This document shows, piece by piece, positions 1-8,400 of a stretch of 19,802 nt of DNA. The DNA lies in assembly GCA_002426795.1 (NCBI GenBank), contig DINQ01000021.1, forward strand, positions 141,450-161,251. The letters are read 5' to 3'. Under the pieces are notes generated by a model, which was not told where the DNA came from, did no database searches, and saw only the letters and a list, made by a program, of their open reading frames with translations. The first letter of the stretch is position 1; the number at the start of each line of letters is the position of its first letter. The stretch comes from Bacteroidales bacterium UBA5536 (GTDB taxonomy: Bacteria; Bacteroidota; Bacteroidia; Bacteroidales; F082). The translations under genes and the position numbers were made by a program.

Positions 1-299
1 CCCCCTGCCGCAACATGACACAGGTGATGAACAACAAATTGCGAAAGATTCTGGATGGCAAAGGCGTAGCCAAAGACCTAAAAGACCTGAAAGAATGGAG
101 CAAAGTACTGAATGCCAGTCGCTGTGGTCTTGGCCAAACAGCTGCCAATCCAATTGTAAGTAGCCTGAAAAACTTCAGACCATTATATGAACAACTGATT
201 CAGAAGGATACTGATTTCGATGAAGGCTTCGACATGAAATCAGCAGTTCAGGCTTCGTGCAATTATGTTGGCCGAGTGCCCAATTTTAACCACCATTAA
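1..299 (+). CDS. hoxF: NAD-reducing hydrogenase diaphorase flavoprotein subunit HoxF/NuoF-like, 3' end only
   Basis: Only the C-terminal part is in the window; the reading frame is open from base 3 and continues from the left, so the ATG at 15 is internal. The first visible codons read P-C-R-N, which fits the Cys-x-x-Cys-Pro-Cys-Arg segment binding the 4Fe-4S cluster at the end of NuoF/HoxF. About 40 residues later comes C-G-L-G-Q-T-A-A-N-P, carrying the last cluster ligand and highly typical of the family. In HoxF this subunit binds FMN and NAD(H) and passes electrons between NAD(H) and the Fe-S chain. hoxU, hoxY and hoxH follow on the same strand, 35 nt after the stop, which favours HoxF over a complex I NuoF. 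The FMN- and NAD-binding parts cannot be inspected here. Confidence 0.85.
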   Translation, partial: PCRNMTQVMNNKLRKILDGKGVAKDLKDLKEWSKVLNASRCGLGQTAANPIVSSLKNFRPLYEQLIQKDTDFDEGFDMKSAVQASCNYVGRVPNFNHH

Positions 300-334
300 T
301 CATCTTATTTTCTGAAAACTGTAAATCAAAGATT

Positions 335-1030
335 ATGAGCAACCTGATAAAATTCAAGATAGATGGCGTAGAATGCATGGCCGAAGGTGGAAAATTCATC
401 GTTGAGGCAGCCGCCGAAAACGGCATTTACATTCCCACGCTTTGTAATATGAAAGGGGTAAAACCCAAAGGTGCCTGCCGCATCTGCTCAGTGAGAATCA
501 ATGGCAGACTGATGACCAGCTGCACCACACCTGTTACCGATGGTATGGAAATCGAAAGTGAATCAGAAGAAATCCGTGAACTGCGTCGATCGATCGTCGA
601 GCTGCTGTTTGTCAGCGGAAACCATTTCTGCCCCGCTTGCGAAAAGAGCGGAAGCTGCGAGCTTCAGGCTTTGGGATATTATTACCAGATGATGGTACCC
701 CGTTTTCCGTATGAGTTTCCACAGAAAGGTGTGGATGCAACTTCATCGAAAATCATCAAGGACCAAAACCGCTGTATTTTCTGCAAACGCTGCATCAAGA
801 CCATCAAGGATGAAGAGGGCAGAAGCTTCTTTGCTTTCCGCAACCGTGGACATCGTACCGAGGTAGTGCTCGACCCTGTAATGGCTGAGAAAATGGACGA
901 TGCAACTGCACAGCTCGCCATGGAAAACTGTCCGGTAGGATCTATCCTGGTGAAAGAAAAGGGCTTCGACAAGCCTATCGGCACCCGCAAATTCGACAAA
1001 CAGCCAATTGGCAGTGATATCAAACTATAA
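335..1030 (+). CDS. hoxU: Hydrogenase diaphorase iron-sulfur subunit HoxU
   Basis: 231 residues, the normal HoxU length. The N-terminal 2Fe-2S ferredoxin domain has C37, C48, C51 and C63. A NuoG-like ligand set H97, C99, C102, C108 follows in GNHFCPACEKSGSC. A further 4Fe-4S site is formed by C147-x2-C150-x2-C153 and C199 in NCPVGS. The order and spacing match what I recall of the Cupriavidus necator HoxU. The protein relays electrons between the flavin subunit HoxF and the hydrogenase dimer HoxYH in the cytoplasm. It lies 35 nt after hoxF and 17 nt before hoxY, clearly one operon. It is shorter than NuoG, which carries an extra molybdopterin-type domain, so NuoG is unlikely. Confidence 0.92.
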   Translation: MSNLIKFKIDGVECMAEGGKFIVEAAAENGIYIPTLCNMKGVKPKGACRICSVRINGRLMTSCTTPVTDGMEIESESEEIRELRRSIVELLFVSGNHFCPACEKSGSCELQALGYYYQMMVPRFPYEFPQKGVDATSSKIIKDQNRCIFCKRCIKTIKDEEGRSFFAFRNRGHRTEVVLDPVMAEKMDDATAQLAMENCPVGSILVKEKGFDKPIGTRKFDKQPIGSDIKL

Positions 1031-1035
1031 ACAAC

Positions 1036-1040
1036 GGAGG
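1036..1040 (+). promoter_or_regulatory. Strong Shine-Dalgarno for hoxY
   Basis: The sequence GGAGG lies 7 nt before the ATG at 1048. Starts elsewhere in this window mostly have A-rich leaders with no clear Shine-Dalgarno, as is common in Bacteroidota, so this one stands out and fixes the hoxY start. Confidence 0.7.
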
Positions 1041-1047
1041 AATCAAA

Positions 1048-1596
1048 ATGAGTAAACCTGTAATTGCTACAACATCGCTGGCCGGCTGTTTCGGCTGCCA
1101 TATGTCAATCCTGGATATTGATGAACGCATCCTCAAACTGATCGAATTGGTTGAGTTCAATAAATCACCTGTTGACGACATAAAGACTTTTACCAAACCT
1201 GTTGACATCGGCATCATCGAAGGTGGCTGCTGCAACAGCGAGAACGTTGAGGTATTGAAATCGTTCCGTAAAAACTGTAAAATTCTGATTTCGCTGGGCG
1301 AATGTGCCATCATGGGCGGACTGCCGGCCTTACGAAATGGAATTCCTGTTGAAGAATGTCTGCACGAAGCCTATATCGGTGGGCCCACTGTTCAACTCAA
1401 CAAGGAAGGCATCATGCCCAACGACGACGAGCTTCCTATGTTGCTCGACAGGGTTTATCCCTGCCATGAGATCGTCAAAATCGACTATTTTCTACCGGGC
1501 TGTCCACCCCGCGCCGATCTCATCTGGGATGCGTTGGTTGCCCTGATTACAGGCGATCCGATGAAACTGCCTTACGAAGTTGTAAAATTTGATTAA
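1048..1596 (+). CDS. hoxY: [NiFe]-hydrogenase small subunit HoxY
   Basis: 182 residues. The ligands for the single proximal 4Fe-4S cluster are visible: C14 and C17 in AGCFGC, C86 in GECAIMGG and C152 in PGCPP. The same spacing is found in HoxY of group 3d enzymes as I recall it. Like those, it is short, with no Tat signal peptide and no medial or distal cluster domain, so the enzyme is cytoplasmic. It carries electrons between the NiFe site in HoxH and HoxU. Additional family signatures are LDIDERIL near residue 25, the EGG motif near 57, and YPCHEIVKIDYFLPGCPP near the end. It lies between hoxU and hoxH with short gaps of 17 nt each. Confidence 0.93.
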   Translation: MSKPVIATTSLAGCFGCHMSILDIDERILKLIELVEFNKSPVDDIKTFTKPVDIGIIEGGCCNSENVEVLKSFRKNCKILISLGECAIMGGLPALRNGIPVEECLHEAYIGGPTVQLNKEGIMPNDDELPMLLDRVYPCHEIVKIDYFLPGCPPRADLIWDALVALITGDPMKLPYEVVKFD

Positions 1597-1613
1597 CACA
1601 AAAGTGAACTGAG

Positions 1614-3068
1614 ATGACAAAGAAAATCACCATAGAACCTGTAACCCGTGTCGAAGGACACGGTAAAGTAACCATCCATATGGATGCACAGGGCAATATC
1701 CAGCAAAGCCGTCTGCATATCGTCGAATTCCGCGGTTTCGAACGTTTTGTTCAGGGCCGTCCCTATTGGGAAGCTCCCGTATTGGTGCAACGCTTGTGTG
1801 GCATCTGCCCGGTAAGCCATCACCTGGCTGCTGCCAAGGCCCTCGATGTGATCGTGGGAGCCGGCACCGGCGACGGACTTACCCCAACTGGCGAAAAAAT
1901 GCGCCGCCTGATGCACTACGGACAGTTTTTCCAGTCGCATGCGCTGCATTTCTTCCACCTGAGTGCTCCTGACTTTCTGTTCGGCGTTGATGGCGACCCG
2001 GCTATCCGGAACATCATCGGCATTGCCCTGACCAAACCTGAACTGGCGGTTCAAGGCGTGATGATGCGGAAGTTCGGACAGGAAATTATCCGTGCCACTG
2101 CAGGGAAAAAGATTCACGGAACTGGCGCTATCCCGGGCGGTATCAACAAAAACCTGAGTATCGAAGAACGTGATGAGTTCCTCAAAGGTGCCGATCCGCT
2201 CAATGCAGACAAAATGGTTTCATGGGCTCAGGATGCCCTCGATTTCTTCAAAGGCTATTACCACGCCAACAAGGATTTCGTTGACAACTTCTCCTATTTC
2301 CCCAGCAATCACCTGAGTCTGGTGCGCAAAGACGGTGCCCTCGACCTCTATCATGGTGTATTGCGCGCGGTGGATGCCGACGGTAAAAAAATCCTGCACG
2401 ACATCGACTATCAGGAATATGCTGATTATATCGAAGAAGAGGTAAGAAGTTGGAGTTACATGAAATTCCCTTACCTGAAAGAATACGGAAAAGAAAAAGG
2501 CTGGTACCGCGTTGGACCACTTGCACGTTTGAATACCTGCGATTTTATTCCATCGCCATTGGCCCAGAAAGAGTTTGAAATCTACAAGGCGCTCACACAT
2601 GGTAAACCTAACAACCACTGTATGTTGATGCACTATGCCCGTTTGATAGAGACCTTGCACGCAGCCGAAAAGATTCATGAATTGCTCAATGATCCTGATT
2701 TGTTGGGAACTGACCTTGTGACCAAAGGCACCAAACAAAAAGAAGGCGTTGGCCTTATTGAAGCCCCGCGTGGCACGCTGTTCCACCATTACCGCATCAA
2801 CGACAATGACCAGATTGAAATGGCCAACCTGATCGTATCGACCACCAACAACAACGAGCCCATGAACAAGGCCGTGAACAATGTAGCAAAGTCGGTAATG
2901 ACCGGAAAAGAGGTGATTACAGAAGGTATGATGAACGCGGTTGAAGTCGCCATCAGAGCTTACGACCCCTGTCTGAGCTGCGCTACGCATGCCCTGGGCA
3001 AAATGCCGCTTGAAATTACAATGATCGACCCAAACAACGTGGTCTTGGATCAAAAGCGCAGTCACTAA
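1614..3068 (+). CDS. hoxH: [NiFe]-hydrogenase large subunit HoxH (group 3d)
   Basis: 484 residues, holding the NiFe(CN)2CO active site that splits or forms H2. The L1 motif is EPVTRVEGHGK near the N-terminus followed by RLCGICPVSHH with C62 and C65. The L2 motif is DPCLSCATH with C453, C456 and H459. All four nickel-binding cysteines are present, none replaced by selenocysteine. The 25 residues after H459 (beginning ALGKMPL) are the expected C-terminal extension removed by the maturation protease after nickel insertion. The following gene, which starts at the base right after this stop, is that protease type. Together with HoxF, HoxU and HoxY this forms an NAD+-reducing, reversible hydrogenase. 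Cofactor assembly genes (hypABCDEF) are not in the window. Confidence 0.94.
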   Translation: MTKKITIEPVTRVEGHGKVTIHMDAQGNIQQSRLHIVEFRGFERFVQGRPYWEAPVLVQRLCGICPVSHHLAAAKALDVIVGAGTGDGLTPTGEKMRRLMHYGQFFQSHALHFFHLSAPDFLFGVDGDPAIRNIIGIALTKPELAVQGVMMRKFGQEIIRATAGKKIHGTGAIPGGINKNLSIEERDEFLKGADPLNADKMVSWAQDALDFFKGYYHANKDFVDNFSYFPSNHLSLVRKDGALDLYHGVLRAVDADGKKILHDIDYQEYADYIEEEVRSWSYMKFPYLKEYGKEKGWYRVGPLARLNTCDFIPSPLAQKEFEIYKALTHGKPNNHCMLMHYARLIETLHAAEKIHELLNDPDLLGTDLVTKGTKQKEGVGLIEAPRGTLFHHYRINDNDQIEMANLIVSTTNNNEPMNKAVNNVAKSVMTGKEVITEGMMNAVEVAIRAYDPCLSCATHALGKMPLEITMIDPNNVVLDQKRSH

Positions 3069-3557
3069 ATGGAGCAAAAACCACAGATACTGATCTTTGG
3101 ATATGGCAATCCGGGCCGTCAGGATGATGGCCTGGGTGCTGCTTTTATTGCCCGGATGGAAGAATGGCTCAAGGTTCATCCCAATGAGCACATTCACCTC
3201 GACACAAACTACCAGCTTAATATAGAAGACGCGGAGCAAATTTCAACTTACGACAAAGTACTTTTCGTGGATGCCTCACTAGAGCCCATCGAAGGATTCA
3301 ACATCACCAAAGTTCTTCCGTCAGAAGCCAAAGTGGAATTTACGATGCATGCTGTTTCGCCGGCTTTTGTGCTCGATTTATGTCAGAAAATTTTCCACCG
3401 GACTCCTGAGACCTATCTTTTGCACATCAAAGGTTACGAATGGGAGTTTATTGAGCAGCTGACCGATGAAGCCAGAGCTAACCTGGATGCTGCTTTTGCA
3501 TATGTCTCAGAAAGACTGGCCAAAAATCCGGATCAGATTGAATTTGTGGATCAATAG
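3069..3557 (+). CDS. hoxW: Hydrogenase maturation protease, HoxW-like (peptidase M52)
   Basis: 162 residues. The start begins with GYGNPGRQDDGLG near residues 11-23, the M52 family signature with its acidic nickel ligand. The segment LDTNYQLNIEDAE supplies the second acidic position, FVDAS is the central strand, and H in TMHAVSP is the likely third metal ligand. The family removes the C-terminal extension of the large subunit once nickel is in place. The ATG directly abuts the hoxH stop (TAA-ATG), implying translational coupling with its substrate. The tail of about 15 residues after the conserved domain is unremarkable. I call it HoxW from context; sequence alone supports M52 family membership. 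Confidence 0.88.
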   Translation: MEQKPQILIFGYGNPGRQDDGLGAAFIARMEEWLKVHPNEHIHLDTNYQLNIEDAEQISTYDKVLFVDASLEPIEGFNITKVLPSEAKVEFTMHAVSPAFVLDLCQKIFHRTPETYLLHIKGYEWEFIEQLTDEARANLDAAFAYVSERLAKNPDQIEFVDQ

Positions 3558-3582
3558 AATATTAAACTAACAACATACGAAT

Positions 3583-4560
3583 ATGGATTTGTCAACAACC
3601 TATATGGGTTTGAAACTGAAAAACCCAGTCGTGGTCAGCAGTTCGAAACTGACCGGAACGATCGAAAACATCAAGGCTTGTGCCAAGGCAGGTGCTGGAG
3701 CTATCGTACTGAAATCGCTCTTCGAAGAGCAGATTGTAGCGCAAGCTGAGTCGAAACTCAAGCGAAACGAAATGTACTTCTGGTATCCGGAAGCTTCTGA
3801 CTATGTGGTCAGGCTGTCGAAAGGCAGTGGTGTAAAGGAATACCTGAAACTCATTGCAGATGCCAAAGCTGCGGTCGATATTCCGGTGATTGCGAGTGTT
3901 AACTGCGTAAGTCCGGTTGAGTGGCCTGCATTTGCAGCTCAAATGCAACAGGCTGGAGCCGACGCTATCGAACTGAATATTGCCATCTTTCCTTTCGATA
4001 AAACAATCAGCAGTCTGCAGATCGAAGATATGTACATCGAGATTCTGAAAGCGGTCAAAAAAGAAGTCAGCATTCCGGTTTCAGTCAAAATGGGACGCTA
4101 CTTCACCAATATCCACGCCATGGCCGACAGATTGGCCCATGAAGGTGCCGATGCGCTTGTGTTGTTCAATCGTTTTTACAACCCTGATGTAGATATCGCC
4201 AGCATGAAAGTGGTGACCGACAATGTGTTCTCAAGCCCTGATGAAAAATCGATCCCCATGCGTTGGATTGCTTTGCTTAGTGCCGATGGCATCAGCTGCG
4301 ATCTGGCTGCCTCAACCGGTATTCATTATTCGATTGGCGTTGTCAAGCAATTGTTGGCCGGTGCTACTGTAACGCAGATTTGCACCACGCTTTACCAAAA
4401 TGGCATTCCATATATCAAAGATATCGTTGAAGGCCTGGAGGACTGGATGCGCAAGCACCATTACAAATCCATTGAGGAATTCAGGGGACTTGTCAACAAA
4501 AACACTGAGAATACTGCCGCTTTCGAACGCATGCAGTATATGCGCAAAAACTTTGATTAA
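3583..4560 (+). CDS. Dihydroorotate dehydrogenase-like FMN barrel oxidoreductase
   Basis: 325 residues with the PyrD-like beta/alpha barrel pattern: MGLKLKNPVVVSSSKLTGT at the N-terminus, the flavin segment VLKSLFEEQI near 40-50, SVNC near 105-108, ELN near 130-132, VSVKMGRYF near 167-175, and a C-terminal phosphate-binding region. True class 1 enzymes have ELNxSCPN. Here the same place reads ELNIAIFP (E130 to P137), so the catalytic Cys and second substrate Asn are gone. It is therefore unlikely to make orotate. Such dihydroorotate-dehydrogenase-like proteins are common in Bacteroidota with unknown substrate. It sits 25 nt after hoxW, so it probably belongs to the hydrogenase operon and may use the NADH or Fe-S electrons, which is inference. 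Confidence 0.82.
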   Translation: MDLSTTYMGLKLKNPVVVSSSKLTGTIENIKACAKAGAGAIVLKSLFEEQIVAQAESKLKRNEMYFWYPEASDYVVRLSKGSGVKEYLKLIADAKAAVDIPVIASVNCVSPVEWPAFAAQMQQAGADAIELNIAIFPFDKTISSLQIEDMYIEILKAVKKEVSIPVSVKMGRYFTNIHAMADRLAHEGADALVLFNRFYNPDVDIASMKVVTDNVFSSPDEKSIPMRWIALLSADGISCDLAASTGIHYSIGVVKQLLAGATVTQICTTLYQNGIPYIKDIVEGLEDWMRKHHYKSIEEFRGLVNKNTENTAAFERMQYMRKNFD

Positions 4561-4597
4561 TCGACTTGCCGAAAGGCCCAACCAAATACACTAAGTG

Positions 4598-4630
4598 AAA
4601 AATGACTTGTTTTGGCAGGTCATTTTTTTT
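4598..4630. terminator. Bidirectional intrinsic terminator between convergent operons
   Basis: Left arm 4598-4609 and right arm 4616-4627 pair over 12 bp with a single G-T wobble and a 6-nt loop. A run of eight T (4623-4630) follows on the + strand, and a run of A at the left gives a U tract on the - strand. It lies 37 nt after the stop of the FMN-barrel gene and about 120 nt after the end of the convergent MscS-like gene, so it can end both transcripts. Confidence 0.85.
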
Positions 4631-4750
4631 ATCAAGTGAATAACGGGTTTGGTTTTCGAATTTGTCTGAAATTCAAATGTTTTATAAGCTCCGCGCAATG
4701 AGCTGAAATTGCAAACTGCACAAAAGTTATTGACCAGCAATAGAAAAATT

Positions 4751-5449
4751 CTATTTTTTGAAACCAGCAGAATTCCCCACCTGTTCAAAATAAGCCACAG
4801 CCTTTTCTCTGAAGGATTGATCCAATAACATAGCCCTGATTTCAAAGGTGTTGTTGGTCGTCTTCTCGATGGAAATTTTTTGATTCGCAGTCAAATATGG
4901 ACAGTTGATCGCATGCAGGTAAACCTGATCGTAACTGAAGTTACCGCTGCAGCTAAATTTGTCGATATTTGGACTTTGGCGGATACTCATTTGCTTGACC
5001 ACAGTATTTTTTAATTGAATATTCGGAATCAACAGCATCTCCCTGTTTTCATCACGCAACTCCGTGTAAGTAGAATGAATGCCAGTGATTTGTCCAGATC
5101 CAAAATCGGTTTTTATCTGATCGCCAACCTTGAATTGTTGTGTAAACCTGATGAGAATTCCCGCGAATAAATTGGTCCAAAAAGACCATCCGACAACAAC
5201 AGCAATCGCCGAAACGGTCAATGTGAGCAACATATTCACGCTAAACAGCAAACTAAAAAACAACAAGAAATACAGAGTCCAGATGATTGTTTTAATCCGA
5301 AACCAATAGAGCCTGGATTTTGGTTGTTTTTTCTGGAAGAGTGGCACAAAATAGGCATCAGATATTCTAAATAACAGGAGTAAGAAAATGGCAAACAATG
5401 CCATTAAAAACAACTGATATTTAGGAAGATAAAGACTGATATTTTCCAT
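4751..5449 (-). CDS. Short MscS-like mechanosensitive ion channel protein
   Basis: 232 residues. Three hydrophobic helices are visible, about 12-29, 52-70 and 74-100. The last one runs into GWSFWTNLFAGILIRF, the MscS-type pore helix region. It is followed by the beta domain QQFKVGDQIKTDFGSGQITGIH (about 104-125) and the LIPN motif near 138-141, both classic for the family. The C-terminal half is short and less conserved. MscS channels open on membrane tension to release small solutes. The gene starts 2 nt after the stop of the large SLC12-like gene upstream, so the two are surely co-transcribed and may work together in ion or volume control. No start nearer or further away fits better. Confidence 0.85.
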   Translation of the reverse strand: MENISLYLPKYQLFLMALFAIFLLLLFRISDAYFVPLFQKKQPKSRLYWFRIKTIIWTLYFLLFFSLLFSVNMLLTLTVSAIAVVVGWSFWTNLFAGILIRFTQQFKVGDQIKTDFGSGQITGIHSTYTELRDENREMLLIPNIQLKNTVVKQMSIRQSPNIDKFSCSGNFSYDQVYLHAINCPYLTANQKISIEKTTNNTFEIRAMLLDQSFREKAVAYFEQVGNSAGFKK

Positions 5450-5451
5450 GT

Positions 5452-8400
5452 TTACGCTTTAAAATATGAATTGGATCGTAGCCAGTTTTCTATATAAAAT
5501 CTGGATCCGGCATGAGCCAGGTAATTTCCATCAGGCTGCCTGTATATCAATCCCGACTTTTCCAGTTCTGACAGCGTTTTCTTCAACCATGTATTATCTT
5601 CAGAAAGAATTGATTTGAGCGCTTGTTCGGAAAGCCTTCTGCTAATGATAAAATGGTACAGTAATAGCTTCCAGTTGGGATCATCAATCTGAGGAAATGA
5701 CATAGGCGGCGGTTTTCTCATGATTAGCCGGCCATCCCTTAGCTGGATGCAACTTAACCACAACTGCAGGGCAATACCTGTATTGCCCATCGATTGCCGG
5801 TGGATTTCGTAGATTAGCGGCTGCAGTCTGCCGGAATCCTGAACCAAATCATTTTTGTAAAACACTTCGGCTCCACCTATCTTGTGCCTGTTGAGCAGAA
5901 TTGTCTTCAATTCTGTTCGGTTCAGCGGTCGCACTACAAGTGTGGCGAGCAGCACTTTCTGCAATTGTGTCGTTTCGCTGATGAGCTGGTAACTGTATTT
6001 GTTGCAGTTCAGAATAAAGAAATGCTTATCGCCGGTTTTATCAATCAGATCGACCAGGCTGTTCAGGCAATCACCTCCATTTTCGGTACGCGACCACCAG
6101 CTTTCCAAATCGTTAAACACAAACACACGACTCTTCTTCAGTTGGTTTATGATACTAAGTGCAGAACCTTTTTTTGAGAAGATTTTCTGAAATGCAAAAT
6201 CCAGATCAACAGCTGAAAATTCTTGTTTTTCAGGAGGTAAAATATCAAAACGTTCGAGATCGGGGAGGCTCCGTGCGATTCTTTCGCTCAAATGGGTTTT
6301 GCCCGAAAGGGAAGCTCCAACGATCATGATTGCCCCACTTACTCCTGATTGAATCTGTTCGATTGCCGTGTTGGCTCTCTGGAGTTCGGGGAGTTGTGCT
6401 GTGCTGGTGCCAGCCAGATAGCTGCCTGTAAACAATTTTTTATAGTAGAAAGGAATAGATCGGGCCACTTCAGCATCTGCATTCAGACTGCGAACAAAAG
6501 CAGTTGCCTGCTCAATCTTGTTAAAATAAGATTCGTGCAAATCATTAAACTTCAAGACATCAACTTCTTGCTTTCGTTTTCGCAAAAAACTAACTATGCG
6601 CTCTGACCAGCTTCTAAAAAACGCTACTTGTTTATTGGTTCGATTGCGCAACTTCGCATGCAAAATACCTGTTGGTTTTGCTTCGGATTGTGCTTCGTCT
6701 GAATCGATGATCGCTCTGATATCTAACTTGTTTTGCGTTTGATGCAGATTGGCACTCAGGTCAATTGCCAGACTTTCAGCTAAATTGGTTAGTGCGTCAG
6801 CAAGCATTTTTAGCCGCCCTTTTTCTTCCTGAATCAATGTTTCCTTGTCGCTGCTTTCAGCTGTCTTCATCAGTTCTTCGATCAACTGTGAAATATGGTT
6901 GGCCGACCGAAACAAGGCCTCCGAATTTATGCTATAGGCATCTTCAAGTTTTTGCAGGATGTCCTGTAAAGGTACCAGATAATTACCCTGAATAAGATGT
7001 TGCTGAATCTGAAGCAGGTTGATCGTGATGGTTTCCACTTCATCGCCCTGGCATACCAAAAGGTCGTTGAAGGAAGGAGCACTCATCAGTTCAAGTGCCC
7101 TGGGTGCATCCACCGAAATGGAGAGCATCTTTTTTTCTTCCTCATCGAAGAGATTCGAAAAGTTGACATGCGAAGCCCCCTCAGCCAGTTCGTTGATGGC
7201 ACTGAGCGTTGCCGCCTCAGGTTTACTGCCTTTTTTTGCCATTGTCTGCAGCGTCTTTGAAAGCAACTCAAGCTTATATCGTTGAGGTTGAATGAAGCTA
7301 TCCATCAGATGTTTGTTGATGGATTCGTTAATGGCTGTGAGTCTTAAGCCTGCCTGCAAAAGACGCATGGATGCTTCCGCCTGTCGGTGCGCCAGTTGTT
7401 GGTTTCGTAACCAGTCATTGGCATATTCAGCTATATTTCTGTTTGTCAGATTCCGGTTCTTTTTGGTGACAGCGCGATACTTTTTTTTCAGTGCCACCTG
7501 ATAAGTTGGTTTCTGGTAATTGTTTAGCAGGTCGATGCAGGCATTTCTTTCGAAATATTGGATGTTTTGGCTGACGTTGATTTTTAGTTGCTGCAAATGG
7601 TCTTTTTGCTCTGTTAGCAATTGCCTGATTTGCAACTCAAATGTCGACAATGATTGACCGTTTTCGCTCCCAAACAATTCGATAAAGGCATATGATTGCC
7701 TGGTAATTCCTTCGGTAAGTGAATTTAAAAGCACAAAATTCTTGGCGCCGAAATCATAGAGGTTGTGTTGAAGGTTTGGCTGCAGCTCAACTGTCTGAAG
7801 GTATTTCAAATTCCGTTTCCAGGAAAACCTTTTCGAGCTGTTACGCCTGAGGTTTCTTGTGGCGTTTTGGATGAAATCTTGACGCGATTGTAACAGTTCA
7901 GCAAGTCCTTTGCCCAGCACTTCAGAAAGCAGGTCAAGCCTGTTTTCTCTCAGCTTCTCCGACATCTGCTGTACAAATAACACATAGGCCTGCAACAAAG
8001 GAATAGCGTCTTCTTTACCAGCTACTTTCGCCAGTTTACCCGTCAAATGTTCAAATTCACCATATAGATCGTCTAAAAACTGGGTGTAATAAGAGGTGAT
8101 ATTTTTTAATGCTATTTGCTCCAGTCGGGTCGAAGTGGATTGTAGTTCATTATCGAAAGCCAACACATTTTCATAAACAACTTGATCATCAATGACGGGC
8201 AGCGGACTTATTTCCAAAGACTGGTTATCAGCTAAAATAGCTTCTTCGGGCAGATAGAGAGAGAGTTCGTTGAAATTATTGGAAGCCTTAACCATGAGTG
8301 TTGATCCAATCGTCTCGAACAGGTGATTGGTACTCATGATAAACTGTGTCTGCTTTTCCGTTTCATAGTTGGGTATGCCAATCAGCGTGAGGTCTGTTTG

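Noticed and set aside
1..299. NuoF of respiratory complex I
   Set aside because: The C-terminal motif alone cannot separate NuoF from HoxF, but the next genes are hydrogenase subunits, with no other nuo gene.
2220..3239. Long antisense open frame (339 codons) opposite hoxH
   Set aside because: It lies wholly opposite hoxH and the start of hoxW, whose protein motifs are unmistakable. Its length follows from their codon use, and its translation has no family motifs.
4591..4845. 84-codon - strand frame downstream of the MscS-like gene
   Set aside because: It overlaps the terminator and the end of the MscS-like gene in a different frame, and shows no domain. A frameshifted extension of the channel was considered, but the channel's own end looks normal.
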